NCBI RefSeq assembly: GCF_018139645.1
Contig: NZ_JAGSPM010000008.1
Span: 1-64,000, forward strand
Reading direction: 5' to 3'
DNA from: Affinundibacterium baiyunense
Lineage (GTDB): Bacteria; Pseudomonadota; Gammaproteobacteria; Burkholderiales; Burkholderiaceae_D
DNA length: 64,000 bases
The notes beneath the pieces are model-generated. The model saw nothing but the letters and a program-made list of their open reading frames with translations. It made no database searches and was not told the origin of the DNA. Position numbers and translations under genes: made by a program. Shown in pieces: positions 28,613-38,621 of the stretch (positions are counted from its first letter, which is position 1; every line of letters starts with the position of its first letter).

Positions 28613-29926
28613 ATGTTGACTTACTATTTTTTTCTCGGTTTGCGTAGTTTGAAACGCAATCCTGCACTGACTGCTTTAATGGTGTTGACGCTCGCAATTG
28701 GTGTTGCTGCAAGTGTTTCAACACTCACTATTTTGCATGTGATGTCGGGTGATCCGATTCCACAAAAGAGTGATCGGCTATTTACTGCGATTCTCGATCC
28801 GGGCCCAAAGGAAGGTTACACACCAGGTGATGAACCAAATGACCATCAATTTACCTATAAAGACATAAGTAATCTTCTCGAAAGTAAGCAGGGTGTTCGT
28901 CGTGCTGCGATGTACGGAATTGAGGCAACGGCAGAGCCAGCGCGTAAAGATCTAGGTGCTATCTCGATGGAAGGCTTAGCGGTAACCGCAGATACATTTG
29001 CCATGTTTGAGATTCCTTTTGTTGCAGGACAGGGATGGCAAGCTTCTGAAGATAAAAGTTCTGCTGATGTGGTAGTCCTGAGTAAGAAAATGGCAGAGAA
29101 ATTTTTTGGCAATTCGAATCCTGTTGGGCAAAAACTTCGTCTGTTGAAAGGTGATTTTACGGTGATAGGGGTTAGCGATGATTGGGCACCCAAGCCAAAA
29201 TTTTATATATTTAATGGACGTGAAGCTGCGTTTGTAGAAGAGCCTGATTTCATGCTGCCTTTGAGTAACGCGATTCGTCGTGAAACTGCACACTCCGGTA
29301 GTATGGGGTGTACTGGCAGGCAAGATCCGGGTTGGGAAGGAAGATTAAATTCTGAATGTACTTGGTTCCATTTTTGGTTTGAACTGAAATCCTCCAGTCA
29401 ACGCGCTGAATTACAGAACTATTTGGACAGTTACGCAGCGGAGCAGTTCAAGTTAGGGCGCTTCCAACGTCAGGCGAAAAATCGCCTGTTTAACGTACGT
29501 GAATTCTTGGTTGAAATGCAGGTGATAGGAGATGATAGTCGCTTGTCGGCCTGGTTGGCATTTGGTTTTCTATTGCTTTGTTTGGTTAATACTGTTGGTT
29601 TATTGTTGGCGAAGTTTTCAGTGCGTGCTTCAGAGGTCGGTGTCAGACGCGCATTGGGAGCCTCACGCAAGGAGATATTTACGCAGTTTTTGATTGAGAC
29701 CGCAGTGGTCGGTTTGGTGGGCGCATTGTTAGGTGTGTTACTTGCAGCAGGAGCTTTGCAACTGATTGCTATGCAATCGAAGGCTTTGGCTGTAGTCGCA
29801 CACATGGATTGGGCGATGTTAGGTCTGACTTTCTTCATGTCGGTCAGTGCAGCGATAATCGCTGGCTTGTTGCCCACTTGGCGTGCTTGTCAGGTGACAC
29901 CAGCTATCCAACTTAAATCGCAATAA
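28613..29926 (+). CDS. ABC transporter permease, FtsX/MacB type (first)
   Basis: 437 residues. The layout is that of MacB: one N-terminal membrane segment (about 20-42), a large periplasmic domain of about 270 residues, then three C-terminal segments (about 315-335, 365-390, 400-422). ASRKEIFTQFLIET between them is the conserved cytoplasmic coupling motif seen in FtsX-like permeases. It begins 15 bases after the ATPase stop. It probably pairs with the next gene as a heterodimer. Confidence 0.9.
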   Translation: MLTYYFFLGLRSLKRNPALTALMVLTLAIGVAASVSTLTILHVMSGDPIPQKSDRLFTAILDPGPKEGYTPGDEPNDHQFTYKDISNLLESKQGVRRAAMYGIEATAEPARKDLGAISMEGLAVTADTFAMFEIPFVAGQGWQASEDKSSADVVVLSKKMAEKFFGNSNPVGQKLRLLKGDFTVIGVSDDWAPKPKFYIFNGREAAFVEEPDFMLPLSNAIRRETAHSGSMGCTGRQDPGWEGRLNSECTWFHFWFELKSSSQRAELQNYLDSYAAEQFKLGRFQRQAKNRLFNVREFLVEMQVIGDDSRLSAWLAFGFLLLCLVNTVGLLLAKFSVRASEVGVRRALGASRKEIFTQFLIETAVVGLVGALLGVLLAAGALQLIAMQSKALAVVAHMDWAMLGLTFFMSVSAAIIAGLLPTWRACQVTPAIQLKSQ

Positions 29927-29943
29927 AAACGAGAGCAATAATC

Positions 29944-31191
29944 ATGAAAACAATTTTTTCTCTACGTCCGATCTTCTCCGCGCTAATGCGCAATAAATTG
30001 GGACCTGTGTTAGTCGCGTTACAGGTGGCGTTAAGTCTAGCGATACTTGTGAATGCGATTTACATCGTAAATCTACGGCTTGAAGTTGCAGCGCGTCCCA
30101 GCGGCATAGCAGACGAGCAGGAAGTATTTCGCGTGAATATCAGAAATCAGATCTTAGGTGGACATGAAGATCAGGTCGCGCTTCAAAAGCGTGAAGCAGA
30201 AACAATACGTGCGGTGCCAGGTGTGGTTTCAGTTGCTCGTGTCAACTCTATTCCTGTTTCACGTTCGGGAAGCAATACGTCATTGGCAGTTGATCGAAAA
30301 CAAGATGTTCCTACGGCAGTAACAGGGATGTTTGTGTCCCCCGACTCTTTAGTAAAAGCTTGGAAATTACGTTTAATCGAAGGGCAGGATTTTCAGGGGT
30401 CGGATTTTGGCGAAATCAACCCTAACGTGAGTCGTGACTTTGTGAAAAAAGTAATCGTCAGTAAAGCCTTGGCGCAAAAACTATTTCCAGGGCAGTCACG
30501 TTTTGTAGGAAGGGAGTTTTTCTTTGGTACTGGCAGCAATGCCAATGCAGTAACAATTATTGGTGTAGTTGAAACCCTGCAAACTTCTGGGGCACAAGCA
30601 ACACAAAATGGTGAGTTTGCCACACTTCTCCCAGCCCGAATCACTGGTCAGATTTGGGATGGCTACTCAGTGCGCGCGGAATCGGGACAGCGTGATCGTG
30701 TGATGAAAGAGGTCGAAGAAGCCTTGCGTAAAGCTTCGGCGACTCCGGTTTATGTGAAAGCGTCGAGTATGGAAAAATTTCGCGATGATCGTTATCGTAG
30801 TGAAAAAGGTTTGGCGTGGATGTTGCTCGCAGTAAGCTCGTTATTGGTAGTGGTGACTGCCAGCGGCATCGTCGGTATGAGCACCTTATGGGTAGCACAG
30901 CGTCGCAAACAGATCGGTATTCGTCGGGCACTAGGTGCGCGTCGTATCGATATACTGACTTATTTTATCGCAGAAAATTGGTTGATTACGACGGGCGGTA
31001 TTGTGTTTGGTATTGCGTTAGCAATTGGCTTGAATCAGGTATTGGTGGGACAATTCGAATTGCCGAAACTACCGGTATCTTACCTGGTTCTGTCACCGCT
31101 AGTATTTTGGATATTGGGTGTAATTGCAGTGTACGCACCTGCTTGGCGAGCCGCAAGTATTTCGCCAGCGACAGCGACTCGTGGGGTATAG
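29944..31191 (+). CDS. ABC transporter permease, FtsX/MacB type (second)
   Basis: 415 residues with the same topology: an N-terminal segment (LGPVLVALQVALSLAILVNAIY), a periplasmic domain, and three C-terminal segments (LAWMLLAVSSLLVVVTASGIV and two more). The coupling sequence QIGIRRALGARRIDIL is typical of MacB_PCD/FtsX permeases. It lies 17 bases after the first permease. Two different permeases with one ATPase suggest an asymmetric transporter; the exported substrate (peptide, lipid or drug) cannot be told. Confidence 0.9.
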   Translation: MKTIFSLRPIFSALMRNKLGPVLVALQVALSLAILVNAIYIVNLRLEVAARPSGIADEQEVFRVNIRNQILGGHEDQVALQKREAETIRAVPGVVSVARVNSIPVSRSGSNTSLAVDRKQDVPTAVTGMFVSPDSLVKAWKLRLIEGQDFQGSDFGEINPNVSRDFVKKVIVSKALAQKLFPGQSRFVGREFFFGTGSNANAVTIIGVVETLQTSGAQATQNGEFATLLPARITGQIWDGYSVRAESGQRDRVMKEVEEALRKASATPVYVKASSMEKFRDDRYRSEKGLAWMLLAVSSLLVVVTASGIVGMSTLWVAQRRKQIGIRRALGARRIDILTYFIAENWLITTGGIVFGIALAIGLNQVLVGQFELPKLPVSYLVLSPLVFWILGVIAVYAPAWRAASISPATATRGV

Positions 31192-31391
31192 TGTTTAATT
31201 TAATTTGATGATGCAAAACCCTATATTTCGAATTGATATTGTTGAACTCGTAGGGCGGATGAGACCCGCGTCGATCAAGTACATGGTTGCTTATCACCGC
31301 AGATTTCAACCGCTTTACATATTGGATATTTAACTTAAAAGTGCATAAGTGAAATGAACAGCTTTTTTAATCCTCTTTTGATGTGAATCTC

Positions 31392-32729
31392 ATGCCCACC
31401 GTTTTGATTATCGACGACAACCCTAGTATCGCTATTGCCTTGGATGTTTTACTGTCTTTGCACGATATTCAAAGCATACAAGTGCAATCGCCAGAACAGG
31501 GCCTCGCTGTGTTGCAAAAGCATGCGGTTGATTTGGTGATTCAGGATATGAATTTTACGCAGGACACTACGTCGGGCGAAGAGGGTATTACTTTGTTTAA
31601 ACAAATTCGTGCCGCACATCCTGATTTGCCAGTCATACTGTTAACTGCATGGACTCATTTAGATGCTGCGGTTGATCTGATTAAGGCGGGCGCAGCGGAC
31701 TATTTGGCGAAGCCTTGGAGTGATCAAAAGTTGATCGCCACCGTGAAAAACTTGATTGAGCTTGGGCAAAGTAATCGTAGTTTGCAAAATAAAATACAGA
31801 AAGAGCGTAAGCATAAACGTGAATTAGAAACGCAGTATGATCTACGTGATTATGTTTGGGCTGATGCTGCGACAGAGAGTGTGTTACGCATCGCTTGCCA
31901 AGTGGCGAAATCCGATGTGTCGGTATTGATCACCGGACCCAATGGTGCGGGTAAAGAGCGTATCGCTGAAATTATCCAAGCAAATTCAAAAGTAAAAGAT
32001 GGCCCCTTTGTTGTCTTGAATTGTGGTGCGATCCCTTCCGAACTGATTGAGGCGGAATTATTCGGTGCGGAAGCAGGGGCTTATACCGGGGCTAGTAAAG
32101 CGCGTGAGGGAAAGTTCGAAGCTGCTGATGGCGGCACTTTATTTCTTGATGAAATTGGTAATTTGCCGCTTGCCGGTCAGGTTAAGTTATTGCGTGTGTT
32201 AGAGACAGGGCGTTTTGAACGCTTGGGTTCTAATCGAGAACGACAAGTCAAAGTACGCGTATTGAGTGCGACCAATGCGGATTTGTCAGCGATGATACGT
32301 GGCGGACAATTTCGCGAAGACTTGTTTTATCGTCTAAACGTCATTCAGCTAAATTTGCCAGCTTTGGCGGATCGCCCAGACGATATTTTGCCAATTGCAA
32401 ATCAGTTTCTTGAAGCGGGAAAGACTTTGAGTGCCGCTGCACAGTCGAGTTTGCTTGCGCATCCGTGGCCAGGTAATGTACGAGAGTTAAAAAACGTGAT
32501 GCAAAGAGCGTGTCTGTTAGCGAGTGGTGACGAAATACAGGTACAGGATTTAGGTCTGCCTGCGGCAAATTTTGTGTCACCCGCAAACGATGTGGAACCA
32601 GATCGCGAAGCGATAGAAGCAGCTCTGAGTAAAGCAAAAGGTGTAGTGGCACAAGCTGCCGCTGAGTTAGGCTTAAGTCGGCAAGCGCTTTATCGTCGTA
32701 TGGAACGATTGCAGATTTCTCGCCCCTGA
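31392..32729 (+). CDS. Sigma-54-dependent response regulator (NtrC family)
   Basis: 445 residues from ATG 31392. The receiver domain has D8/D9, phosphoacceptor D52 and K107. The AAA+ domain has Walker A GPNGAGKE (182-189), the sigma-54-contact loop GAYTGA (229-234, a conservative variant of GAFTGA) and Walker B TLFLDEIG. A Fis-type HTH ends the protein (QAAAELGLSRQALYRRMERL). It should activate the -24/-12 promoter ahead of the export operon. The 200-base gap before it shows no clear promoter. Confidence 0.93.
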   Translation: MPTVLIIDDNPSIAIALDVLLSLHDIQSIQVQSPEQGLAVLQKHAVDLVIQDMNFTQDTTSGEEGITLFKQIRAAHPDLPVILLTAWTHLDAAVDLIKAGAADYLAKPWSDQKLIATVKNLIELGQSNRSLQNKIQKERKHKRELETQYDLRDYVWADAATESVLRIACQVAKSDVSVLITGPNGAGKERIAEIIQANSKVKDGPFVVLNCGAIPSELIEAELFGAEAGAYTGASKAREGKFEAADGGTLFLDEIGNLPLAGQVKLLRVLETGRFERLGSNRERQVKVRVLSATNADLSAMIRGGQFREDLFYRLNVIQLNLPALADRPDDILPIANQFLEAGKTLSAAAQSSLLAHPWPGNVRELKNVMQRACLLASGDEIQVQDLGLPAANFVSPANDVEPDREAIEAALSKAKGVVAQAAAELGLSRQALYRRMERLQISRP

Positions 32730-32867
32730 TTCCTTGCCGCTAATACTTCTGATTTGTTAGCGCTCAGTATTTCGCTGAAGAATATGTTCATTCTGTAAGC
32801 GCGGCTGTTTAGTTGAGTAATTGCAGATGACAGCGCATAATTTGCTTTCTTTTTTTGCCCTCATCAA

Positions 32868-34277
32868 ATGAATTTACCGCCATTCAATAAAACGGTTACG
32901 CAAACCAAACCGGCGCCAACCAGCCTTGTGCGTGGCTGGCGCTTTTCTTTGGCCGCACGTTTATCGGTCTTAGTGATTGCGATTGGTGTTGCTAGCACAG
33001 GTTTGGTGCTGGGCTTGATCACGATGTTTCCAAACGATATTAGCTTAGTCGTTGGGATTTGTTTGTTGCTACTGATCCCGGTGTCGATAAGCCTGGTACG
33101 AGCGCAATTGCGTCCTATGTTAGCTCTATTTCGTGCAATGAGTGGCACCGTGATTAGCTATCAAGATCGTGATTTTTCTTTTGGTCTACATTGGCAGCGG
33201 AATGACGAATTAGCTGATTTGGTTGATGCACATAATGAACTTGGCAGCGTGCTGCGTGAGCAACGATTGGATTTGGTGCAGCGAGAATTATTATTAGACA
33301 GCATGTTGCAAAATACGCCGGTTGCGATGGTTTTGTTGGGGCAACGAGGACATATCGTTTTCGGAAATATTACGGCGCGACAATTGCTCAATCAAGGCAA
33401 GAAATTAGAAGGCAATAGTCTAGAAACGATACTACAACAAGTATCGCCATCCTTGCGTGAGGCGATGGCACAGGGCGGTGATGGATTATTTACGGTCAGC
33501 GCGCAGACCGATGCACAAGGCGCGGCCTTGCGTACGGACGCCGAAGAAGATGAAATTTATCATCTATCACGACGTCATTTTATTTTGAACGGCATTGAGC
33601 ACGAGTTACTTTTAATCCGTCACCTAACTGTGGAGTTGCGTCGGCAAGAAGTGCAAACTTGGAAGAAAGTGATTCGTGTCATCAGCCACGAGTTAAATAA
33701 CTCTTTAGCGCCGGTGGCATCACTTGCTAATTCCGCGGGGGCTTTGATTGAGCGTGGTCAATATGAACGTTTGCCGCAGATCATGAAGACGATAGAAGAA
33801 CGCGCCCAACACTTGGAGAATTTTATCCATGGTTATGCACGATTCGCTAAATTGCCAACGCCACGATTAGAAAGTACGTATTGGCCTGAGTTTATACAGC
33901 GTTTGCAATCGCAACTGCCGTTTCGGGTGGTCGGTGAGCTACCGCAGATCATTGCGCATTTTGATCACGCGCAGCTTGAACAAGCCCTGCTGAATTTGTT
34001 AAAGAATGCGATCGAATCAGGATCGCCTGCTGATGGCGTGACGCTAGAAATTAAGAGCATCGTTGACGGTGTCCGTATCGAAGTTGGTGATCGAGGTGTA
34101 GGGATGAGCGATACGGTGATGTCAAATGCCTTAGTGCCTTTTTATTCGACCAAACGTAACGGCACTGGTTTGGGACTCGCGCTAGCCAGAGAAATCATCG
34201 AAGCGCATGGCGGGCGCATTAGTCTGAATAATCGTGAAGGCGGCGGTTTGGCGGTTAGTCTGATTTTGCCGCATTGA
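32868..34277 (+). CDS. Sensor histidine kinase (NtrY-like)
   Basis: 469 residues. Two transmembrane segments lie at about 29-51 and 57-75 with almost no periplasmic loop, followed by a HAMP-like segment, a PAS-like domain (about 145-260), a dimerisation domain with phospho-acceptor His in VISHELNNSLAPV (about 275) and an ATPase domain with N box LLNLLKNAIESG, DRGVGMS and GTGLGLALAREI. The lack of a periplasmic sensor suggests it reads a membrane or internal cue. It follows the response regulator and should be its partner. Confidence 0.92.
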   Translation: MNLPPFNKTVTQTKPAPTSLVRGWRFSLAARLSVLVIAIGVASTGLVLGLITMFPNDISLVVGICLLLLIPVSISLVRAQLRPMLALFRAMSGTVISYQDRDFSFGLHWQRNDELADLVDAHNELGSVLREQRLDLVQRELLLDSMLQNTPVAMVLLGQRGHIVFGNITARQLLNQGKKLEGNSLETILQQVSPSLREAMAQGGDGLFTVSAQTDAQGAALRTDAEEDEIYHLSRRHFILNGIEHELLLIRHLTVELRRQEVQTWKKVIRVISHELNNSLAPVASLANSAGALIERGQYERLPQIMKTIEERAQHLENFIHGYARFAKLPTPRLESTYWPEFIQRLQSQLPFRVVGELPQIIAHFDHAQLEQALLNLLKNAIESGSPADGVTLEIKSIVDGVRIEVGDRGVGMSDTVMSNALVPFYSTKRNGTGLGLALAREIIEAHGGRISLNNREGGGLAVSLILPH

Positions 34278-34440
34278 ACACATTTAACGCGCTTGGAACT
34301 GAAAGCTTGAGTCCGGTGCGCCAAGCTAATGAATCTACAAATCTACTGCTCAAAATACCCCGAAGCGAATAAGGGGCATGCACGCGCAATTAGAAAATTC
34401 GCGTATCCTTGCAGTTTCTTTGATCTCTTGAATAAAAATT

Positions 34441-34992
34441 ATGGGAAACAGACTTTCAAAAATCGCGACACGAACTGGTGATGCGGGTACAACTGGTTTA
34501 GGTGACGGCAGCCGTATTGATAAGGATGCATTGCGTGTACATGCGATGGGCGATGTGGATGAATTAAATTCTCACATTGGCGCTCTGATTTGTGAAGACA
34601 TTCCAGAGACGATGAAGCAAGAATTGTTTTCGATTCAACATGATCTGTTTGATATGGGTGGCGAGCTGTGTATTCCTGGCTACACCATGATTACTGAGAC
34701 TCAGGTGTTGCGCTTGGATTCCTTGCTTGCTAAATACAATGCTGATTTGCCACCACTAAAGGATTTTATTTTGCCAGGTGGTTCGCGCGCAGCTTCGATG
34801 GCGCATGTTTGCCGTACCGTTTGTCGCCGCGCAGAACGTGCGATTGTCAGTGTTGGCAAAGCTGAGCAGATCAATGAAGCACCGCGTCAATATATGAACC
34901 GTTTATCGGATTTGTTGTTTGTCCTATCACGCGTGTTAAATCGCTATGCTGGCGGCAGCGATATCTTGTGGGAAAAAGAGCGTCAACGCTAG
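34441..34992 (+). CDS. Cob(I)alamin adenosyltransferase (PduO type)
   Basis: 183 residues. Transfers adenosyl from ATP to cob(I)alamin to make adenosylcobalamin. Family motifs: TRTGDAGTTGLGDG near the N terminus (ATP-binding), DVDELNSHIG, FILPGGS, and RTVCRRAERAIV with the conserved Arg residues, then NRLSDLLFVLSR. No other cobalamin genes are near. It appears to be a stand-alone gene with an AT-rich upstream region. Confidence 0.93.
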   Translation: MGNRLSKIATRTGDAGTTGLGDGSRIDKDALRVHAMGDVDELNSHIGALICEDIPETMKQELFSIQHDLFDMGGELCIPGYTMITETQVLRLDSLLAKYNADLPPLKDFILPGGSRAASMAHVCRTVCRRAERAIVSVGKAEQINEAPRQYMNRLSDLLFVLSRVLNRYAGGSDILWEKERQR

Positions 34993-35068
34993 TTTAATTT
35001 TGCTGCCTGTTTTATGATGACCATGTAATTCTGATGCACATCGTAGTAATGCTAAGTGGAGGTCAATC

Positions 35069-35647
35069 ATGCCAAAATGGTTAGAGCAGGCAGCTAAAAA
35101 TGACTTAGAGATCTTGGAAGATGGTCAGTGCCAATTATGTGGCTCGGACACTTTGCACGGCATTACCGAATGTGTTGCTACCGCCGGAAAAATCACGCAC
35201 AAGATTAGCCAAGAAAAAGGCATACAACACATGACGATTTTTTTGTGTGTTGATGCGCACGCCTTGCAACACACCTTAATCCACGGTCGTTGGAATAATC
35301 ACTTTCACCTTACTCGCTTGCATCTGATACTACGTCATCAAGTTCAATGGACTTATGATTTGACCACAGTATTAAATGAAGTCTTAGACGCGTATAAATT
35401 GAAGCACGCTGACGAACGCATTGTCGATCCCGACCAAGCACATCGTTCGACAATCACCGTGATTGATGTTGACGCTAGTCATGATGAAGATGAATATGTG
35501 CGTTTAGTATGGCAGTGGGCTGAGCAAGTTTATACTTCTTTTGCTGATAGCCATCCAATCGCTCAAAGTCTGGCTGAATTGTTTTTGCAGAAATGTGAAG
35601 CGATAAGTAAGGACAGTCAACAAACTGCGGATGAAGAAAGTGAATAA
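35069..35647 (+). CDS. DUF5946 family protein
   Basis: 192 residues of unknown function. A C21-x2-C24 pair near the N terminus and a cluster of His residues in the middle (HALQHTLIHGRWNNHFHLTRLHLILRH) suggest metal binding. These features match the uncharacterised DUF5946 family. A good ribosome-binding site (GTGGAGG) lies before the ATG. No signal peptide, so it is probably cytoplasmic. Neighbours do not point to a role. Confidence 0.72.
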   Translation: MPKWLEQAAKNDLEILEDGQCQLCGSDTLHGITECVATAGKITHKISQEKGIQHMTIFLCVDAHALQHTLIHGRWNNHFHLTRLHLILRHQVQWTYDLTTVLNEVLDAYKLKHADERIVDPDQAHRSTITVIDVDASHDEDEYVRLVWQWAEQVYTSFADSHPIAQSLAELFLQKCEAISKDSQQTADEESE

Positions 35648-35832
35648 AGTGCGCACAAAGATGATGCGGCGTTCTTTGTCGATTTTATCGTGCTTATCTA
35701 TCAGGTGTCGCTTATCGAACTAGCGAGTTAGTAACGAGTTAATCCCGTTGAATCGTCGTTCCTGTTTGGATTTGTCGCCGCCTCAAATTCTTAATTTAAT
35801 TCTCATCCTCATTCTCTTAAGTATTGGTATTC

Positions 35833-37194
35833 ATGCGTTTTTTTAAACCACGTAGTTCCTTTCTTGATCTGCCTGCGGTGAATTTAACTGCGCAGGCGAT
35901 TCAAATTCTTCATACAGCAGCCGAATTCAAATCTTGTTTGCTACAGCAGATTGCCGAAGCAAAGTCGCATATTTATTTATGCAGTCTGTATTTGCAACAT
36001 GATGAGGCAGGGCAGCAAATTATCGATGCCTTATATGCTGCTAAACAAGCCAATCCCGCATTGGAGATTGTGGTGTTTGTTGATTGGCATCGTGCACAGC
36101 GCGGTTTAATTGGCGAGCAAAAAATCCCGGGAAAAGTTGCTGGTAATGCCGCTTGGTATCAAGCGCAAAGCGCATTGCATGATGCAGCTATTCCGATTTT
36201 TGGCGTGCCGATTCAAACCCGTGAGTTGTTTGGTGTATTGCACTTGAAAGGTTACGTCATTGACGATTGCGTGATCTATAGCGGCGCCAGTATCAATAAT
36301 GTGTATTTGCAGCAGTTTGATAAATATCGGCATGATCGCTATTGGGTGATTCAACAAGCTAGCCTTGCACAAAGTATGCTGGCGTGGATGCGTCGATATT
36401 TTCTAGAGACTGGTGCGGTACGTCGTTTAGATCAAGCGAGCTTGCCTGCAACACGTGAGATCGGTTCTGAGATTAGACAATTGCGTGAGCAATTGAAATC
36501 GGCAGTTTATGAATTGCCGAGTAAGCTTACAGTCGGTACAGCACAACAACTCACGGTAACTAACTTAGTTGGGCTTGGTAAGAACAATTTTCTGAATCGT
36601 CAGATTTGTAATTTACTGGCGGCAGCAAAATCAGAGATTTGTATATGTACTCCCTACTTTAACTTCCCAATCGCTATCACGCGCGAGGTCAATCGTGCGC
36701 TTAAACGTGGTGTTAAAGTGCGCATTATTGTTGGTGATAAAACAGCCAGTGATTTCTATATCCCGCCTGAGCAAGCATATAAGGCGATTGGCTGTCTGCC
36801 GTATTTGTATGAAATGAATTTGCGTCGATTCGCAAAAAAGCATCAAGCGGATGTAGATGCAAATCGCTTGCAGATACTGTTGTGGAAAGACGGTGAAAAT
36901 ACCTATCACCTAAAAGGCTTATGGATTGATGCGCTATACACTTTGGTGACCGGGAATAATCTCAATCCTCGCGCGTTCCGATTAGATTTGGAAAATGCAT
37001 TGTTGTTTACCGATCCGCAAGCAGAACTACTGCCACAACGCGAAGCGGAAATAACAAGCATCATGCGACATACGAGTCCGGTACAACATTATCGTGACTT
37101 AGAGAAGTTGGCTGATTATCCACCGAAAGTTCGTCAACTATTAGCACGGCTAAGTCGAGTGCGTTTAGATCGATTGGCTTACCGCGTTTTATAG
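35833..37194 (+). CDS. pssA: CDP-diacylglycerol--serine O-phosphatidyltransferase (PLD type)
   Basis: 453 residues, close to the 451 of E. coli PssA. Makes phosphatidylserine, precursor of phosphatidylethanolamine. Two HKD half-sites are visible: HLKGYVID (about 137) followed by SGASINNVYLQ, and HLKGLWID (about 359) followed by TGNNLNPRAFRLDLENAL. ATG 35833 is preferred to an in-frame TTG three codons earlier. This is the phospholipase-D-type, peripheral-membrane enzyme of gammaproteobacteria rather than the integral-membrane type. Confidence 0.93.
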   Translation: MRFFKPRSSFLDLPAVNLTAQAIQILHTAAEFKSCLLQQIAEAKSHIYLCSLYLQHDEAGQQIIDALYAAKQANPALEIVVFVDWHRAQRGLIGEQKIPGKVAGNAAWYQAQSALHDAAIPIFGVPIQTRELFGVLHLKGYVIDDCVIYSGASINNVYLQQFDKYRHDRYWVIQQASLAQSMLAWMRRYFLETGAVRRLDQASLPATREIGSEIRQLREQLKSAVYELPSKLTVGTAQQLTVTNLVGLGKNNFLNRQICNLLAAAKSEICICTPYFNFPIAITREVNRALKRGVKVRIIVGDKTASDFYIPPEQAYKAIGCLPYLYEMNLRRFAKKHQADVDANRLQILLWKDGENTYHLKGLWIDALYTLVTGNNLNPRAFRLDLENALLFTDPQAELLPQREAEITSIMRHTSPVQHYRDLEKLADYPPKVRQLLARLSRVRLDRLAYRVL

Positions 37195-37257
37195 CAGTAA
37201 GGGCTTATGAGGTGAATGTTCACAATGGAAGCGGTCTTCATTGCGATGACTTCACTG

Positions 37258-37288
37258 CGGCTGTAGGGCTAACTATGCGCTACAGCCG
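37258..37288. repeat. Inverted repeat after pssA
   Basis: Perfect 9-bp stem CGGCTGTAG / CTACAGCCG with a 13-base loop between the convergent pssA and hydrolase genes. No T tract follows on either strand, so it may be a weak or Rho-assisted terminator. Confidence 0.4.
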
Positions 37289-37323
37289 AGTTTGCTACAC
37301 TATTCAATAAACCGAGTTTAGCA

Positions 37324-38226
37324 TTAATTGCGTAAAGTGCGATTGAATAATTCTAAGGTTCTCGACCACGCCAAGCTTGCGGCTGCTTGATCGTAGCGCG
37401 GTGTCGTGTCGTTGTTAAAACCATGTTCTACACCTTCATAGACAAAGCCTTGGTACTTGATGCCAGCCGCTTTCAAGGCTTCTTCATGTTTAGGCCAGCC
37501 CGCTACCAAACGCGTGTCTTTGCTAGCGTGATGAACCAAGATCTCGGCTTTGATATTTGGTACGGCTTCTAAAGCAGGCGCCCCGCCATAGAAGGGAACC
37601 GCCGCCGCCAGTTCAGGAATCTTAGTCGCTAGAAAGTTGGCGATCGCACCACCATAACAAAAACCAACGACACCTACCTTACCATTGCCACCTGCAATGG
37701 TTTTTAAGATGCCAGTAGCAGTGATGAAGTCTTCTCGCGTTTTTGCTTGATCGAGTTTCGGGAATAATTCGCGTGCTTTATCTTCGCTACCTGGATAGCC
37801 ACCGAGCGGGAACAGGGCATCGGGTGCAAAAGCGATAAAATTTTCTAAGGCGAGACGACGTGCGACATCTTCGATATGCGGGTTCAAACCGCGATTTTCA
37901 TGTACCACCAACACCGTTGGTAAAGGACCTTTCGCATTTGCAGGTTTGACTAAATAGCCACGCAAGGTACCGTAACCGTTCGGTGATGGATATTCAACAT
38001 AGGTCGCAACCAAACGTGCATCATCGGGACTAATTTGCTGCGCCATTGCGAAGTTAGGGCTTAATGCAAGCAACAATCCTTCGGCTGTCATCGCGCCCGC
38101 TGCATACTTACCAGCGGAACTTAAAAAGCCGCGACGACTAATTCCACCATGCACGTATTGATCAAATAGTTTTAAAACTTCTGGGTGAAAATCTTTGGCA
38201 CTTTGTTGTGGAAATTTTTGTGACAT
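37324..38226 (-). CDS. Dienelactone hydrolase family protein, Tat signal
   Basis: 300 residues from ATG 38226, preceded by AGGAGAG; a longer in-frame start would add 52 residues with no support. A twin-arginine signal SRRGFLSSAGKYAAGA appears at about residue 30, after an unusually long N-region. The alpha/beta-hydrolase core has the nucleophile in GFCYGGA (Cys, as in dienelactone hydrolase), Asp in HHASKDTRL and His in GVEHGF. It resembles E. coli YghX-type proteins. The physiological substrate is unknown. Confidence 0.88.
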   Translation of the reverse strand: MSQKFPQQSAKDFHPEVLKLFDQYVHGGISRRGFLSSAGKYAAGAMTAEGLLLALSPNFAMAQQISPDDARLVATYVEYPSPNGYGTLRGYLVKPANAKGPLPTVLVVHENRGLNPHIEDVARRLALENFIAFAPDALFPLGGYPGSEDKARELFPKLDQAKTREDFITATGILKTIAGGNGKVGVVGFCYGGAIANFLATKIPELAAAVPFYGGAPALEAVPNIKAEILVHHASKDTRLVAGWPKHEEALKAAGIKYQGFVYEGVEHGFNNDTTPRYDQAAASLAWSRTLELFNRTLRN

Positions 38227-38621
38227 TCTTACTCTCCTAGCCGTTGTTGGGAATTGTTCGGATTGTACGCATGAGTTGTTGAAAGCGATGATTTGCTCAC
38301 GCACATTACGATACACATAAACGAAAAACTTTGCATGGAAGCGCTTCGTCAATGCATTGGAGCGATTTCTGAGTAAAAGCACGCAATCGGTTTGCCATGG
38401 GGGCCTGGAATCTTGACTGTCGTCTTTTAGTGACTAATTGGTACACCACCTGATCGACTCTTTACTTGCCTTTGCATCGTTTCTTGTGGCACATTTGCTT
38501 TGTAATTTTTCTTGTTTTAGATGTATGGTTTTTAGGCATTGCTGATGTCCTCGTTAGACCCTGATGATTCCTCCGCTGTTCCTTAGCCGCATTCACTGTC
38601 AAATAGAATAGGAGCTTTACC
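38227..38621. other. Divergent intergenic region
   Basis: About 395 bases between the hydrolase (- strand) and the VOC gene (+ strand). It must hold both promoters, but no pair of hexamers stands out. A TGGCAC box near 38489 is not followed by GC at the spacing needed for sigma-54. No gene was found. Confidence 0.4.

Noticed and set aside
38485..38510. Sigma-54 promoter candidate before the VOC gene
   Set aside because: TGGCAC is present but the required GC is not at the 10-base spacing after GG.
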